In this document: positions 1 through 8,139 of the stretch, in pieces | How the letters are laid out: every line of letters begins with the position of its first letter | Numbering within the stretch: the stretch's first letter is position 1 | Assembly (NCBI GenBank): GCA_964511265.1 | Contig: CAZEES010000010.1 | Location: 1 to 37,198 of the forward strand | From: Nitrosopelagicus sp964511265 | GTDB taxonomy: Archaea > Thermoproteota > Nitrososphaeria > Nitrososphaerales > Nitrosopumilaceae | DNA: 37,198 nt | Direction of reading: 5' to 3' | The notes under the pieces: model-generated | Databases searched by the model: none | Told to the model about the DNA's origin: nothing | Seen by the model: only the letters and a program-made list of their open reading frames with translations | Translations under genes and position numbers: made by a program

Positions 1-270
1 ATGACTCCTACTCCATATTTCATGGAAAATTCCACATTGGGAAAATTAATCCCATTTTCTGTTTTTAAATATGTTGACCCAAATACTAACAGAGCCTATG
101 ATGAACATAGAGATGGATTGATACCTGTTTACATTAAGGATATAAAATATCTAGATTCTGAAAATGATCCATTCTATCTAGTCTATGCATCACCTAGCTT
201 CTACAGTGAAATTCCAGGTCCAATGTCCACAGTCCTGATCTACAAAATCAATCCAAATTATATTCCATGA
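1..270 (+). CDS. C-terminal fragment, probable STT3/AglB oligosaccharyltransferase
   Basis: The frame is open from the first base and ends with TGA at 268-270, so only the last 89 residues of a longer protein are visible. The fragment is soluble in character, with no membrane segment, and contains the stretches YFMENSTLGKLIPF and PFYLVYASPSF. I associate this pattern with the C-terminal globular domain of archaeal STT3/AglB proteins, which transfer lipid-linked glycans to asparagine on the outer face of the membrane. This is recognition from memory of thaumarchaeal homologues; the catalytic WWDYG motif and the transmembrane part would lie upstream of the window. The ATG at position 1 is probably internal. 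Its stop abuts the stop of the opposing nop10 gene with no spacer. Confidence 0.5.
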   Translation: MTPTPYFMENSTLGKLIPFSVFKYVDPNTNRAYDEHRDGLIPVYIKDIKYLDSENDPFYLVYASPSFYSEIPGPMSTVLIYKINPNYIP

Positions 271-420
271 TCACTTTTCGGCAATTCTATACCTGAGATA
301 TCTATCATCAGGTGAAAATTTTGCAGGATGAACACTCTTTGTAATCTCCTTACACTTTTTACATTCATCTTTGAGTGTATATGTTAAGCACTCAGTACAT
401 TTCCTAAGTTGAAAACGCAA
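271..420 (-). CDS. nop10: H/ACA ribonucleoprotein protein Nop10
   Basis: This 49-residue protein carries a zinc ribbon (LRKCTEC near residues 5-11 and CKKC at 20-23) followed by the family hallmark HPAKFSPDDRYLRYR (residues 31-45), which matches the Nop10 pattern of HPP-[RK]-[FY]-SPEDKY. Nop10 is a core subunit of the archaeal H/ACA RNP with Cbf5, Gar1 and L7Ae, which makes pseudouridine in rRNA and tRNA. The start is TTG at 420-418, directly following the TAA of aIF2-alpha (423-421), so the two genes are read as one transcript. The aIF2-alpha/Nop10 pairing is common in archaea and supports the call. In this family the first cysteine pair lies very close to the N terminus, which fits the TTG start. 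Confidence 0.93.
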   Translation of the reverse strand: MRFQLRKCTECLTYTLKDECKKCKEITKSVHPAKFSPDDRYLRYRIAEK

Positions 421-1221
421 TTATCCTTCTCCTATTTTTATTGATTCTTCTCGTGTAAAGTTGTAAGAGCCATTTTGTTTTTTCACATTCTTCTCAATTT
501 TTTCTAAAATTGGTCTCAAAGACTTTTCTGCCGTCTTGAAATCTTGAGAAACTAAACTTAACCTATATTTTGGTGCACCCAAATACGTAATCTCTATTTT
601 CACATCTTCCGCATCCTCAGCATCTGATAGTGTTTTTTTAATTAATTCCACTCCATTAGATTGATTGTTTGAAATCTCCAAAATCCCTCTTAATTCAACT
701 GATGGAAGTTTCATTTTTGAACAAATGTCTTCAATTGTTGTAAGAACTTTTTCCCCTAATTTCAAATCGTTTATCTCATCGTTGCCCTTAATCGCTATGT
801 TAAGCATAGCGTCATAAACAGAATCATATTTTGATAAAAATTTATCCTCTAATCCTTCAATTTGTTTTGTAGTTAATTTTGCTTTTTCCTGAATATTCTT
901 CAAGATTCCTTGTTCTTTCTCAAATCGTTTAACGTCTAGTAGTTTCTTCTTTCTTTGGTCTTTAGAAATTTGTTTTAAAGAAAGATCAATCTCTTTTCTT
1001 TCGGTCCCAACTTTTTTTACTAGAAGGACTTTTTTCTCTCCTTCTTTTACATACTTGTTTACTTTGCGAACCCATCCTGGCGCAATTTCTGATACATGTA
1101 AAAAGCCTTGAATTTTATTATATTCATCTAGTGTAACATATGCACCATGATCACTGATTTTTGTAATTGTTGCAATAACAATCTCTCCTATTTCTGGTAA
1201 TTCTTGTACATTTGATGACAA
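421..1221 (-). CDS. Translation initiation factor aIF2 subunit alpha
   Basis: This 266-aa protein is full length for archaeal IF2-alpha. It has an N-terminal S1/OB domain (about residues 10-85, with GEIVIATITKISDHGAYVTL and the conserved GFLHVSEIAPGWV), a helical middle domain and an alpha-beta C-terminal domain that binds the gamma subunit. The protein is part of the aIF2 heterotrimer, which carries initiator Met-tRNA to the small ribosomal subunit. The start is taken as TTG at 1221 because it begins MSSNVQELPEIGEIV at the expected distance from the S1 domain and no ATG lies nearby in frame. nop10 follows with no spacer. Upstream is cobO, 25 nt away on the same strand, which may mean a shared transcript although the functions are unrelated. 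Confidence 0.95.
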   Translation of the reverse strand: MSSNVQELPEIGEIVIATITKISDHGAYVTLDEYNKIQGFLHVSEIAPGWVRKVNKYVKEGEKKVLLVKKVGTERKEIDLSLKQISKDQRKKKLLDVKRFEKEQGILKNIQEKAKLTTKQIEGLEDKFLSKYDSVYDAMLNIAIKGNDEINDLKLGEKVLTTIEDICSKMKLPSVELRGILEISNNQSNGVELIKKTLSDAEDAEDVKIEITYLGAPKYRLSLVSQDFKTAEKSLRPILEKIEKNVKKQNGSYNFTREESIKIGEG

Positions 1222-1246
1222 TCTAATTTTTCTCTATTGGTTAAGG

Positions 1247-1783
1247 TTAAAAATCAATTCCTTTCTTTGCCTTTATTCCTGATTTGAATGGGTGTTTGAT
1301 CTCTTTCATCTCTGTAACTAAATCAGCTAATTCAATTATCTCTTCTTTTGCATGATTACCTGTTAAAACAAGATCTAGCTTTTCAGGTTTTTCTTTGATT
1401 AGTTTTATAATTTCTTTCACATCTATCAAACCTAAGTCAACTGCATAGTTCACTTCATCAAGAATGACAACATCATATTCTTTTGACAAAATCTTCTCTC
1501 TACAAATTTTCAAGGCTTCTACAGCATATCTCTCATGTTCTTCTCTTGGACTGTTATCATCTAAAATTCCTACAAATCCTTTTCCTATGGCGATTAATTC
1601 CAAATATGGTTCTAACTTTTTTGAAGAATCCATCTCTCCATAATGCCACGATCCTTTAATGAATTGCAACATACACACCTTGTGTTCATATCCAATTGCT
1701 CTCAGTGCCATACCTAATGCTGCTGTTGTTTTCCCTTTTCCATTTCCTGTATAAACAATAACCAACCCATCTCCATTACTCAT
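1247..1783 (-). CDS. cobO: Cob(I)yrinic acid a,c-diamide adenosyltransferase (CobO/BtuR)
   Basis: The 178-aa protein has the Walker A loop GNGKGKTT (residues 13-20), which in this family binds ATP in reversed orientation, then the ALGMALRAIGY and QFIKGSWHYGE segments and the VVILDEVNYAVDLGLI block typical of CobA/CobO/BtuR. It transfers the 5'-deoxyadenosyl group of ATP to cob(I)alamin precursors, giving the adenosylated coenzyme. It is slightly shorter at the N terminus than enterobacterial BtuR, as is usual for archaeal forms. It is divergent from cbiA across an 85-bp AT-rich gap, so the two cobalamin genes may share a bidirectional control region. ATG start. Confidence 0.95.
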   Translation of the reverse strand: MSNGDGLVIVYTGNGKGKTTAALGMALRAIGYEHKVCMLQFIKGSWHYGEMDSSKKLEPYLELIAIGKGFVGILDDNSPREEHERYAVEALKICREKILSKEYDVVILDEVNYAVDLGLIDVKEIIKLIKEKPEKLDLVLTGNHAKEEIIELADLVTEMKEIKHPFKSGIKAKKGIDF

Positions 1784-1835
1784 AAGAACACAAGAATATC
1801 ATCCAGTAAAAAGATTGTAATTTTTAAATTAAATC

Positions 1836-1847
1836 CATTTAAATAAA
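1836..1847 (+). promoter_or_regulatory. TATA-like element for cbiA (leaderless)
   Basis: The stretch TTTAAATA at 1838-1845 is centred about 26 nt before the TTG start at 1869, the normal TATA-to-TSS distance in archaea. It therefore predicts a leaderless cbiA mRNA and supports the TTG start. A second AT run at about 1821-1829 lies at a suitable distance for the divergent cobO gene. No Shine-Dalgarno sequence is seen. Inferred from spacing only. Confidence 0.5.
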
Positions 1848-1868
1848 AAACAACTTTACAAAAAGAAA

Positions 1869-3212
1869 TTGAAACTTCCCAGATTAGTAATTGCAGGTTC
1901 TACTAGCGGTGTTGGAAAAACATCAATCACTAGCGCAATCATATTTGGTCTTAAAAAAAGAGGTTATACAGTTCAACCATTCAAAGTTGGACCTGATTAC
2001 ATAGATCCTAGTTATCTTAGTTCAATATCGAAAAACGAAACAAAAAATCTTGATGTTTGGTTAATGGGAAAACAAGAATTAATTCAAAGTTTTACAAGAA
2101 ACTCAAAATCTGATATATCAATCATCGAAGGTGTAATGGGTTATTATGATGGATTTGGAGGAAAAACAAATCTTGCAAGCACACATCATGTTGCAACATT
2201 ACTAGATTCTCCTGTGATTCTAATACTAGATGCAAGTAAAACTTCCCGTTCAATTGCAGCAACCGCATTAGGTTTTACAAAGTTTCATAAAAATTCACGA
2301 ATATCAGGAATTATTCTTAATAAAATTGGAAGTAGAAAACATGAAATTCTATGCAGAACTGCACTACAAAACCTCAAAATTCCAATCATTGGAGTTATTC
2401 CAAAAAACCCATCAGTTAATTTAGAATCAAGACACTTGGGACTAATTCCTGTAGGAGAACAAAAACAACTTCATAATAAAATTAGACAACTTTCAAAAGA
2501 CATTTCAGATTATCTTGATTTTAATATAATTGAAAAAATTTGTAAATCAACCTCTTCTTTAGAAAAAATAAAACCCCTCAAAACTAAAAAATCAAAAATT
2601 TCTATTGCTATTGCTCTTGATAATTCATTTAATTTCTACTATCATGATAATATTGAGGCATTAAGACGTGAAGGTGCAAAAATAAAATTTTTCAGTCCAA
2701 TTAATGATAAAAAAATACCAAACTGTGATCTGATTTATCTTGGTGGTGGGTTTCCTGAAATTTTGGCATCATCTCTAGCAAAAAATCTGTCAATGAAGAA
2801 ATCCATAAAGAGTAATGCTGAAGATGGTATGCCCATTTATGCTGAATGTGGTGGGCTCATGTATCTTACAAACTCTATTACTTATGGAAATAAAAAATCC
2901 AAAATGGTTGGATTGTTTGATGTAGATACTATGATGACAAAGAAAATGACATTGAATTACACTGAAGGAAAAATTAATTCAAATTGTATAATCTCAAAAC
3001 CACGTAATTTTCGTGCACATGAATTTCATTATTCAAAAATAATTAATGTTCCAAAAGATTCAAAATTTCTTTATGATTTGAAAATTGGCGAAGGAATTTC
3101 ATCTCATAAGGATGCATTAAGTGAATATAATACATTGGCATCATACTGCCATCTTTATTTCGATAGTGCAAAATTTGCTTCAAATTTAATTGAAAACACT
3201 CTAAAGATCTAG
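1869..3212 (+). CDS. cbiA: Cobyrinate a,c-diamide synthase (CbiA)
   Basis: This 447-aa protein has two domains. The N-terminal ATP-dependent amidoligase domain starts with the P-loop GSTSGVGKTS (10-19) and has FKVGPDYIDP (38-47) and EGVMGYYDG (87-95). The C-terminal class I glutaminase domain (about 245-447) has the nucleophile Cys327 in YAECGGLMYL and a histidine (His428) in the ASYCHLYFDS segment that normally reads as SYLHLHF. CbiA amidates the a and c carboxylates of cobyrinic acid using glutamine and ATP. The start is TTG at 1869; it gives the exact N terminus MKLPRLVIAGS expected of the family, and the TATA-like element lies 26 nt upstream. The stop TAG overlaps the stop of the converging cbiC in a shared CTAG. 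Confidence 0.95.
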   Translation: MKLPRLVIAGSTSGVGKTSITSAIIFGLKKRGYTVQPFKVGPDYIDPSYLSSISKNETKNLDVWLMGKQELIQSFTRNSKSDISIIEGVMGYYDGFGGKTNLASTHHVATLLDSPVILILDASKTSRSIAATALGFTKFHKNSRISGIILNKIGSRKHEILCRTALQNLKIPIIGVIPKNPSVNLESRHLGLIPVGEQKQLHNKIRQLSKDISDYLDFNIIEKICKSTSSLEKIKPLKTKKSKISIAIALDNSFNFYYHDNIEALRREGAKIKFFSPINDKKIPNCDLIYLGGGFPEILASSLAKNLSMKKSIKSNAEDGMPIYAECGGLMYLTNSITYGNKKSKMVGLFDVDTMMTKKMTLNYTEGKINSNCIISKPRNFRAHEFHYSKIINVPKDSKFLYDLKIGEGISSHKDALSEYNTLASYCHLYFDSAKFASNLIENTLKI

Positions 3213-3844
3213 TTATTTCCTTGTCTTAACAATTTGTATAATGCATTAATTATTGCAGATGCACAAGGACTACCACCTTTACGACCAATATTTGTGATAA
3301 ATGGTATATCTGTTTTTGATAATTCGTCTTTTGATTCTACCGCAGAAACAAAACCTACTGGCATACCAATCACCAATGCAGGTTTTACTAATCCTTCTCT
3401 AACCATTTCCATTACTTCTAAAAGCGCAGTAGGAGCATTCCCTACAACAACAATTCCGCCATCAATCTCTTTTTCAGCTACTCTCATAGACATTTGTGCT
3501 CTAGTTTTTCCTACTTTTTTTGCAGATTCCATTAAAGATGGTTCTGAAATATTACAAATTAAGTCATTTCCAAAATCTTTTGGATTTTGTTTGTTCATTA
3601 ATCCAATAACACCATTTACATCTGCAACAATACTACATCCATTTTTCAGTGCATTAATTCCATTTGAAATTGCATCTTTGTGAAATAGAAGTTTATTTTC
3701 TCGAGCAAAATCAAAATCTGCAGTTGAATGAATTATTCTTCTAACAATTGGCCATTCCATCTCGTCATATGAATGAGAACCAATTTCACTTTCAATGATC
3801 TGCATACTCTCATCTTCTATCTCTTGTCCCTTTCTAGTTTGCAT
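3209..3844 (-). CDS. cbiC: Cobalt-precorrin-8 methylmutase (CbiC)
   Basis: The 211-aa protein matches the CbiC/CobH family: RRIIHSTADFDFA contains the catalytic histidine (about residue 39), and VVGNAPTALLEV plus the GMPVGFVSAVESKDEL block complete the signature. It moves the methyl group from C11 to C12 of cobalt-precorrin-8 to give cobyrinic acid. It is the last gene of the cbiD-cbiG-cbiX-cbiC operon, and its start overlaps the end of cbiX by 11 nt. A second in-frame ATG about 13 codons in (MQIIESEIG) would remove the overlap, but many homologues include a leader of this length. The 3' end shares a CTAG with cbiA. Confidence 0.95.
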   Translation of the reverse strand: MQTRKGQEIEDESMQIIESEIGSHSYDEMEWPIVRRIIHSTADFDFARENKLLFHKDAISNGINALKNGCSIVADVNGVIGLMNKQNPKDFGNDLICNISEPSLMESAKKVGKTRAQMSMRVAEKEIDGGIVVVGNAPTALLEVMEMVREGLVKPALVIGMPVGFVSAVESKDELSKTDIPFITNIGRKGGSPCASAIINALYKLLRQGNN

Positions 3845-4586
3845 TTTCTACCTCTCTTGCTCTATCTAAAATTAGATCAATCATCTTTTCATCTGCACCT
3901 AAGTGTTTTGTAATACAAACTTTTTTCAAATTGGCATTTTCCAAAGCCGGTAAAAGATCATTATTGATATCAATCTTTACATGTGCCCCTTCATGTAAGA
4001 AATAAAATACAATCACCAAGACTTCTGGCTTGCCATCTTGGCATTTTTGTATACCTTGTTCAATATTTGGTTCTTCAATTTCTAAATAACAGCGACTAAC
4101 ATTTCTATATGAAGGCTTTAGTTGATCTACAATATAATCAATGGAAATACCTGAATTTGGATCCTTACTTCCATGTCCAATTATCATAACATCGACTTTA
4201 CTCTTCTCTAAATCAATTGAATTTTCTTTTAATGTAGTGGTTACTCGATTATCTACTAAATCTACTAGTGTTTTATGCATAGTCATTGGTTTTGAAACAA
4301 GAAATTTGATCTTTGTATCTTTTTGATATTTCATTGCGTTAGCTACTGCAATCTTGACTTTTTTTCCTGGATATAGGAAGTATGGAATTATAGTCATAAC
4401 ATCAATCTCTTTTTTCAAACATTTCTCCATTCCATCTTCAATAAATGGTGGAACTACCTCTAAAAAGCAAAATTCTGAAAAATCATAATTTCCTTTTTCC
4501 TTAACTTTTTCACAAATGATTTCTAATTCTTCCCCAGCTTCTCTCTCTCTACTTCCTCTATCAATTAACAGTAATCCTCTCTTCAT
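3834..4586 (-). CDS. cbiX: CbiX-type sirohydrochlorin cobaltochelatase, tandem-domain form
   Basis: This 250-aa protein is two CbiX domains in tandem (about 1-118 and 128-250). CbiX inserts cobalt into sirohydrochlorin, the entry to the anaerobic cobalamin pathway. The second domain has the usual metal ligands: His138 in IIGHGSKD and His202 in FLHEGAHVKIDI. The first domain has lost both: the equivalent of GHGS reads DRGS (Arg10) and the equivalent of G-x-H reads GKK (Lys76). Catalysis is therefore expected in the C-terminal half only, with the N-terminal half probably structural. The fold and motif order are clear; the exact metal (cobalt rather than iron or nickel) is inferred from the operon. 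The start overlaps the cbiG stop by one base (TAATG), indicating translational coupling. Confidence 0.9.
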   Translation of the reverse strand: MKRGLLLIDRGSREREAGEELEIICEKVKEKGNYDFSEFCFLEVVPPFIEDGMEKCLKKEIDVMTIIPYFLYPGKKVKIAVANAMKYQKDTKIKFLVSKPMTMHKTLVDLVDNRVTTTLKENSIDLEKSKVDVMIIGHGSKDPNSGISIDYIVDQLKPSYRNVSRCYLEIEEPNIEQGIQKCQDGKPEVLVIVFYFLHEGAHVKIDINNDLLPALENANLKKVCITKHLGADEKMIDLILDRAREVENAN

Positions 4587-5641
4587 TATGTGATCCTCGC
4601 TATAGCCACCGTCAAATTAGGAGGAAATTTTTGTTTTTCAACTATTAATTCACCATTAGATGATTTCATTGCAGCAGCTTCTGAAACACTTGCTGTTCCT
4701 TCAAATGCTTGAACAGTGTTTGAAGGGTTTGGTGTAGTTATTGTTGCTAATTCTTCTCTGTCAATGTATTCTAGTGGTACATTCATCTCTTCACTTAATT
4801 CAATCAATCCTACGACATCTTTGTCTTTTTTAATGGATACAAACCTAGCTATTTCATTCTGGTTTAATCCAAATTTTTCCAAAGTCTCATTCACTCCGTT
4901 CAATATTGTCTCCTTCGGAGTATCCCAGTGTAATCCTATACCAATAACCAAACTTGGTACTCTGTAAATTACAGAATTCTTCATCACATCCTCGTCATTT
5001 ATTTGATCATTTGTAATCAACAAATACCCCTTACAATCAGAATTCTTCAAATCTTCTATATTTGAAAAAAATGTAATATTTTCTGGAAGTTTTCCTTTCC
5101 ACCATTCTTTTTTACCTATGTTCTGAAAAATACCAATCTTTTCTTTGTTAACCATAAATGCACTAATTCTAGTCACATTACTTTCATCTTCAATTCTCCA
5201 ACCAAATTCTCTTCCAACAAGATCAACTGCGATAGTTTTGTTTACGTCTGCAGCAGTTGTAATGACTGGTGTAGCTCCTATTTTATCTGCAATTTCATTC
5301 GAAAGTTCATTTGCTCCTCCTAGATGTCCTGATAACACACTAATTACAAAATTTGCATTATCATCAATTACAATTACAGCAGGATCTGTTTTTTTATCTT
5401 TGATGTGTGATGATAGCAATCGAATTACTGCACCCAATGAAAACAAGCAAATTAAACCGTCATTATTTTTGAATAGTTTGACTATCTTGTCACTTGTCGA
5501 TTCATCATACCATTGAATCTTCTCATTATTATCTGAGAACTTTATTGGAGCAAATACCTCAAAATTAGAAAAATGTTCTTTTAATCCCAAACTCATCTCA
5601 ATACCATTTTTTGTAATTGCTAAAACAGCTATTTTCTTCAT
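4586..5641 (-). CDS. cbiG: Cobalt-precorrin-5A hydrolase (CbiG)
   Basis: This 351-aa protein shows the three CbiG regions: an N-terminal domain with LFSLGAVIRLLSSHIKDKKTDPA (split here as SLGAVIRLL and KTDPAVIVID), the SVLSGHLGGANELS and TPVITTAADVN signatures (about 106-135), a variable middle region, and the C-terminal CobE/GbiG domain with VIGIGLHWDTP and the ending GELIVEKQKFPPNLTVAIARI. CbiG opens the delta-lactone of cobalt-precorrin-5A and releases acetaldehyde, the ring-contraction step of the anaerobic pathway. It lies between cbiD and cbiX in the minus-strand operon, 31 nt after cbiD, and is coupled to cbiX by a TAATG overlap. Confidence 0.94.
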   Translation of the reverse strand: MKKIAVLAITKNGIEMSLGLKEHFSNFEVFAPIKFSDNNEKIQWYDESTSDKIVKLFKNNDGLICLFSLGAVIRLLSSHIKDKKTDPAVIVIDDNANFVISVLSGHLGGANELSNEIADKIGATPVITTAADVNKTIAVDLVGREFGWRIEDESNVTRISAFMVNKEKIGIFQNIGKKEWWKGKLPENITFFSNIEDLKNSDCKGYLLITNDQINDEDVMKNSVIYRVPSLVIGIGLHWDTPKETILNGVNETLEKFGLNQNEIARFVSIKKDKDVVGLIELSEEMNVPLEYIDREELATITTPNPSNTVQAFEGTASVSEAAAMKSSNGELIVEKQKFPPNLTVAIARIT

Positions 5642-5672
5642 AATGTTAAAAATTTAGAATTAATTAAATGCC

Positions 5673-6770
5673 TTACTCTTTTTTATCCCTAGACAATACT
5701 TTACCATCAAAATCAAACAGTATTACCTCTACTGGAACCTTTTCTTCCGAATGCTGTCTCATGTGATTATATGCCTCTTTTGTGATCTCATCAAAAAATC
5801 CATCTACTTTATCTTCCATAATGATCTCTTGAACATTTCTTGCAGTATTAGCACCAAGAATTTTTCTAATTGTATCTGAATTAGCACCACATTTTCCTGC
5901 AATCTCTGAAAGAAATTTCATATCTACTTTCGTACCTTTAACATGAGTCTGTTTTACACCTGCTGCCATTTTTGCTAATTTTCCAATAAAACCTGCAACA
6001 AATGCTTTCTTCAATCCCTTTTTTGCACATTGTTGTATAGCATAACCTGAAAAATCACCCATTTGAACAAAACAGTGATCTGGTAACTCAATTATTTTTT
6101 TACAAAAATCTTCACTCCTACCACCAGTTGTTAGAATAACTGTATCATCTCCCATTGCTACAACAACATCCAAATTCTGTCTAATCGCTGCTGCAAAAGA
6201 TGCAGTAGAATATGGAATTACGATTCCACTAGTTCCTAAAATAGAAATTCCTCCCATGATTCCAATTCTTGGATTATCTGTTTTAGGTCCAAGTTCTTTT
6301 CCTTTTGGTACAGACACTGTTATCATAATTCCATTTTTTTCAAGCAATTCTTCTCCTGCTTCCTTGACATTTTCTAAAATCATTTTTTTTGGAGTAGGAT
6401 TAATTGCTGCACTACCAATCTCTAATCCTAATCCTGGTTTTGTAACTCTTCCAACACCTTCTCCGCCATCAATCTCAATTTTACCAATGTCATCTGTTAA
6501 TTTAACATCAACAAAAATCTCTGCACCATGAGTAACATCCGGATCATCTCCACCATCTTTTATCACAGAACATCTTGCTGAATCTTTTGTAAATTCACAT
6601 GAATTAATCTGAATTTTTAGTCTTGAACGTTTTGGTAGTAAAATATCTGCACTTTCAATCTTCTTCTGATTAATTATTGATAAAATTCCTGCCTTCGATG
6701 ATGCAGTAGCACAACTACCAGTTGTAAATCCTGTGCGTAATTTTGTTTTCTTTTCTGTATCTGCATCCAC
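5673..6770 (-). CDS. cbiD: Cobalt-precorrin-5B C1-methyltransferase (CbiD)
   Basis: The 365-aa protein begins with the CbiD hallmark LRTGFTTGSCATASSKAG (about 11-28), continues with VIKDGGDDPDVTHGAEI and GEGVGRVTKPGLGLEIG, and has GISILGTSGIVIPYS and the MGDFSGYAIQQCAKKG and GFIGKLAKMAAGVKQTH blocks. It is the SAM-dependent C1 methylase of the oxygen-independent cobalamin branch. The start is GTG at 6770; no ATG exists close by, and the AT-rich run at about 6774-6792 could be the promoter of the cbiD-cbiG-cbiX-cbiC operon. The J-domain gene lies 34 nt upstream on the same strand. Confidence 0.95.
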   Translation of the reverse strand: MDADTEKKTKLRTGFTTGSCATASSKAGILSIINQKKIESADILLPKRSRLKIQINSCEFTKDSARCSVIKDGGDDPDVTHGAEIFVDVKLTDDIGKIEIDGGEGVGRVTKPGLGLEIGSAAINPTPKKMILENVKEAGEELLEKNGIMITVSVPKGKELGPKTDNPRIGIMGGISILGTSGIVIPYSTASFAAAIRQNLDVVVAMGDDTVILTTGGRSEDFCKKIIELPDHCFVQMGDFSGYAIQQCAKKGLKKAFVAGFIGKLAKMAAGVKQTHVKGTKVDMKFLSEIAGKCGANSDTIRKILGANTARNVQEIIMEDKVDGFFDEITKEAYNHMRQHSEEKVPVEVILFDFDGKVLSRDKKE

Positions 6771-6804
6771 GTGAAATTTTTAATTTTTTACGTAATAACT
6801 TTTG

Positions 6805-7278
6805 TTAAAAGTGAAGAATTTCGTTGAGAATGATCCATAATGCAACAACACCTAATCCTCCATAAAGCAAAAAATGTGTTGTTTTTTGTGATATTGGTTT
6901 TTCTCTATTATGTGTCTCTTGATTATAATCTCCTCCAAATTTCTGATTTTCTCGCCTCAATTCCTCAAAATTAAATCTCATCTCATCTCCCATCTTTTCT
7001 CCTTGTGCTTTCCAAAAACTGTGATAATCCTCTCCCGAAACATGTTCATCCTTATTTGATTGACTCTTTCTGTGAGATTTTAGATATTGATATGCTTCTG
7101 TAATCTCTTTGAATTTTTTCCCGTCATTACTTTCTGCATTTTTATCTGGATGGTATTTTAATGACAATTTTCTATAGGCTTGTTTGATCTCCTTATGGCT
7201 AGAATCTTTATCCACTCCTAAAATTTCCCTACATTCTTGTGCATTCTTGCCAAATTTTATATGAATTTTTGTTGTCAT
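6805..7278 (-). CDS. Tail-anchored J-domain protein
   Basis: This 157-aa protein has an N-terminal J domain (about 14-70) with HPD at 43-45 and the helix IKQAYRKLSLKYHPDK, then a charged hydrophilic linker (71-132), and a single hydrophobic segment near the C terminus (about 136-153, HFLLYGGLGVVALWIILN) followed by only a few residues. There is no zinc-finger or G/F region, so it is a type III J protein that would recruit Hsp70 (DnaK at 19.2-21.1 kb) to the membrane, with the J domain in the cytosol. Topology is inferred from the C-terminal position of the hydrophobic segment. It is divergent from the SDR gene and may be read through into cbiD, but there is no sign of a role in cobalamin synthesis. 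Confidence 0.85.
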   Translation of the reverse strand: MTTKIHIKFGKNAQECREILGVDKDSSHKEIKQAYRKLSLKYHPDKNAESNDGKKFKEITEAYQYLKSHRKSQSNKDEHVSGEDYHSFWKAQGEKMGDEMRFNFEELRRENQKFGGDYNQETHNREKPISQKTTHFLLYGGLGVVALWIILNEILHF

Positions 7279-7294
7279 TCATCTTTCTCTGGAT

Positions 7295-7318
7295 ATCTTT
7301 AAAATAAAATATTTTATC
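7295..7318. promoter_or_regulatory. Shared bidirectional TATA region (J-domain gene / SDR gene)
   Basis: The 48-bp gap between two divergent ATG starts (7278 on minus and 7327 on plus) contains one AT-only block, TTTAAAATAAAATATTTTAT, at 7298-7317. A TATA centred near 7301 is 26 nt before the plus start, and one centred near 7304 is 26 nt before the minus start. Both genes would then be leaderless and their preinitiation complexes would compete for the same DNA. Inferred from spacing. Confidence 0.5.
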
Positions 7319-7326
7319 ATCTCATC

Positions 7327-8139
7327 ATGTATGCCAAAATGATTAATCATGTATCTATCTCTGGTGCAAAGGGATTTGTAGGAAAAAACCTAAGAAATTT
7401 CTTATCTAAAAACAAGATACGTTCAATCTCCATATCTAGAAATCACTTTAAGAAAAATCAATTCCCATCATTAAGCAATACATCTCACTTTGTACATCTT
7501 GCTGGAATTGGTTCAGAATCCATCGATCAAAAATTTGAAAAAGTAAACATTGAAACGACAAAAGCTGTAATTAATCTGTGTAAACAAAACAACATAAAAA
7601 ATATTATCTATCTTAGTGGTCTTGGGGTCTCCAAAAATTCACGTTCTTCTTATTTTATTTCTAAATTTAATGCTGAACAATTAATAAAAAAGTCTGGGCT
7701 GCGATATACAATTTTCCGTCCATCATATATTATAGGAAATGATGATTATCTGACAAAAAATATCTCAAAACAAATATCAAAAAAACAAATTCTTGTACCA
7801 GGCTCAGGAAAATTTATCATACAACCAATATCTATTGATGATGTCTGCTCTTGCATAACTATTGCATTAAACTCTCCAAATTTTTCAAACAAAATAATTG
7901 ATTTAGTTGGACCAAGAAAAATTTCATTTCAAAGTCTCATCAAAAAATCCATACCCTCTCATATGAAAATCAAAAAAATCAATCTTGAATTAGCATATAA
8001 AAAAGCACTAAATGATATTAATTTTGAATATGGTGTTGAAGATCTAAATATACTAGTTGGTAATTATACTGGAAATCATAACAAGTTACAAAAATTATGT
8101 AATTTCACTTTTAAAAAAATTGAATCATTAAATACCTGA
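7327..8139 (+). CDS. NAD(P)-binding SDR protein (extended/atypical, NDUFA9-like)
   Basis: The 270-aa protein is a Rossmann-fold member of the epimerase/atypical SDR group. The dinucleotide loop is SGAKGFVGKNL (GxxGxxG, about 13-23), followed by HLAGIG (about 59-64), a YLSGLGVS strand, an SYFISKFNAE segment with the YxxxK-like arrangement, and FRPSYIIG. The FRPS-x-I-x-G pattern and the QPISIDDV segment are seen in the NDUFA9-like/NmrA-type atypical SDRs rather than in sugar epimerases. The substrate cannot be deduced. A second ATG four codons in (7339, MINHVSISG) is also a possible start, but the TATA spacing favours 7327. Its 3' end overlaps metK by 12 nt on the opposite strand. Confidence 0.8.
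   Translation: MYAKMINHVSISGAKGFVGKNLRNFLSKNKIRSISISRNHFKKNQFPSLSNTSHFVHLAGIGSESIDQKFEKVNIETTKAVINLCKQNNIKNIIYLSGLGVSKNSRSSYFISKFNAEQLIKKSGLRYTIFRPSYIIGNDDYLTKNISKQISKKQILVPGSGKFIIQPISIDDVCSCITIALNSPNFSNKIIDLVGPRKISFQSLIKKSIPSHMKIKKINLELAYKKALNDINFEYGVEDLNILVGNYTGNHNKLQKLCNFTFKKIESLNT

Noticed and set aside
1784..1868. Cobalamin riboswitch between cobO and cbiA
   Set aside because: The 85-bp gap is AT-rich, too short for a B12 riboswitch, has no B12 box, and both genes appear to be leaderless.
3234..3683. Plus-strand frame of 149 aa opposite cbiC
   Set aside because: It is antisense to a clear CbiC gene and has no motif of its own.
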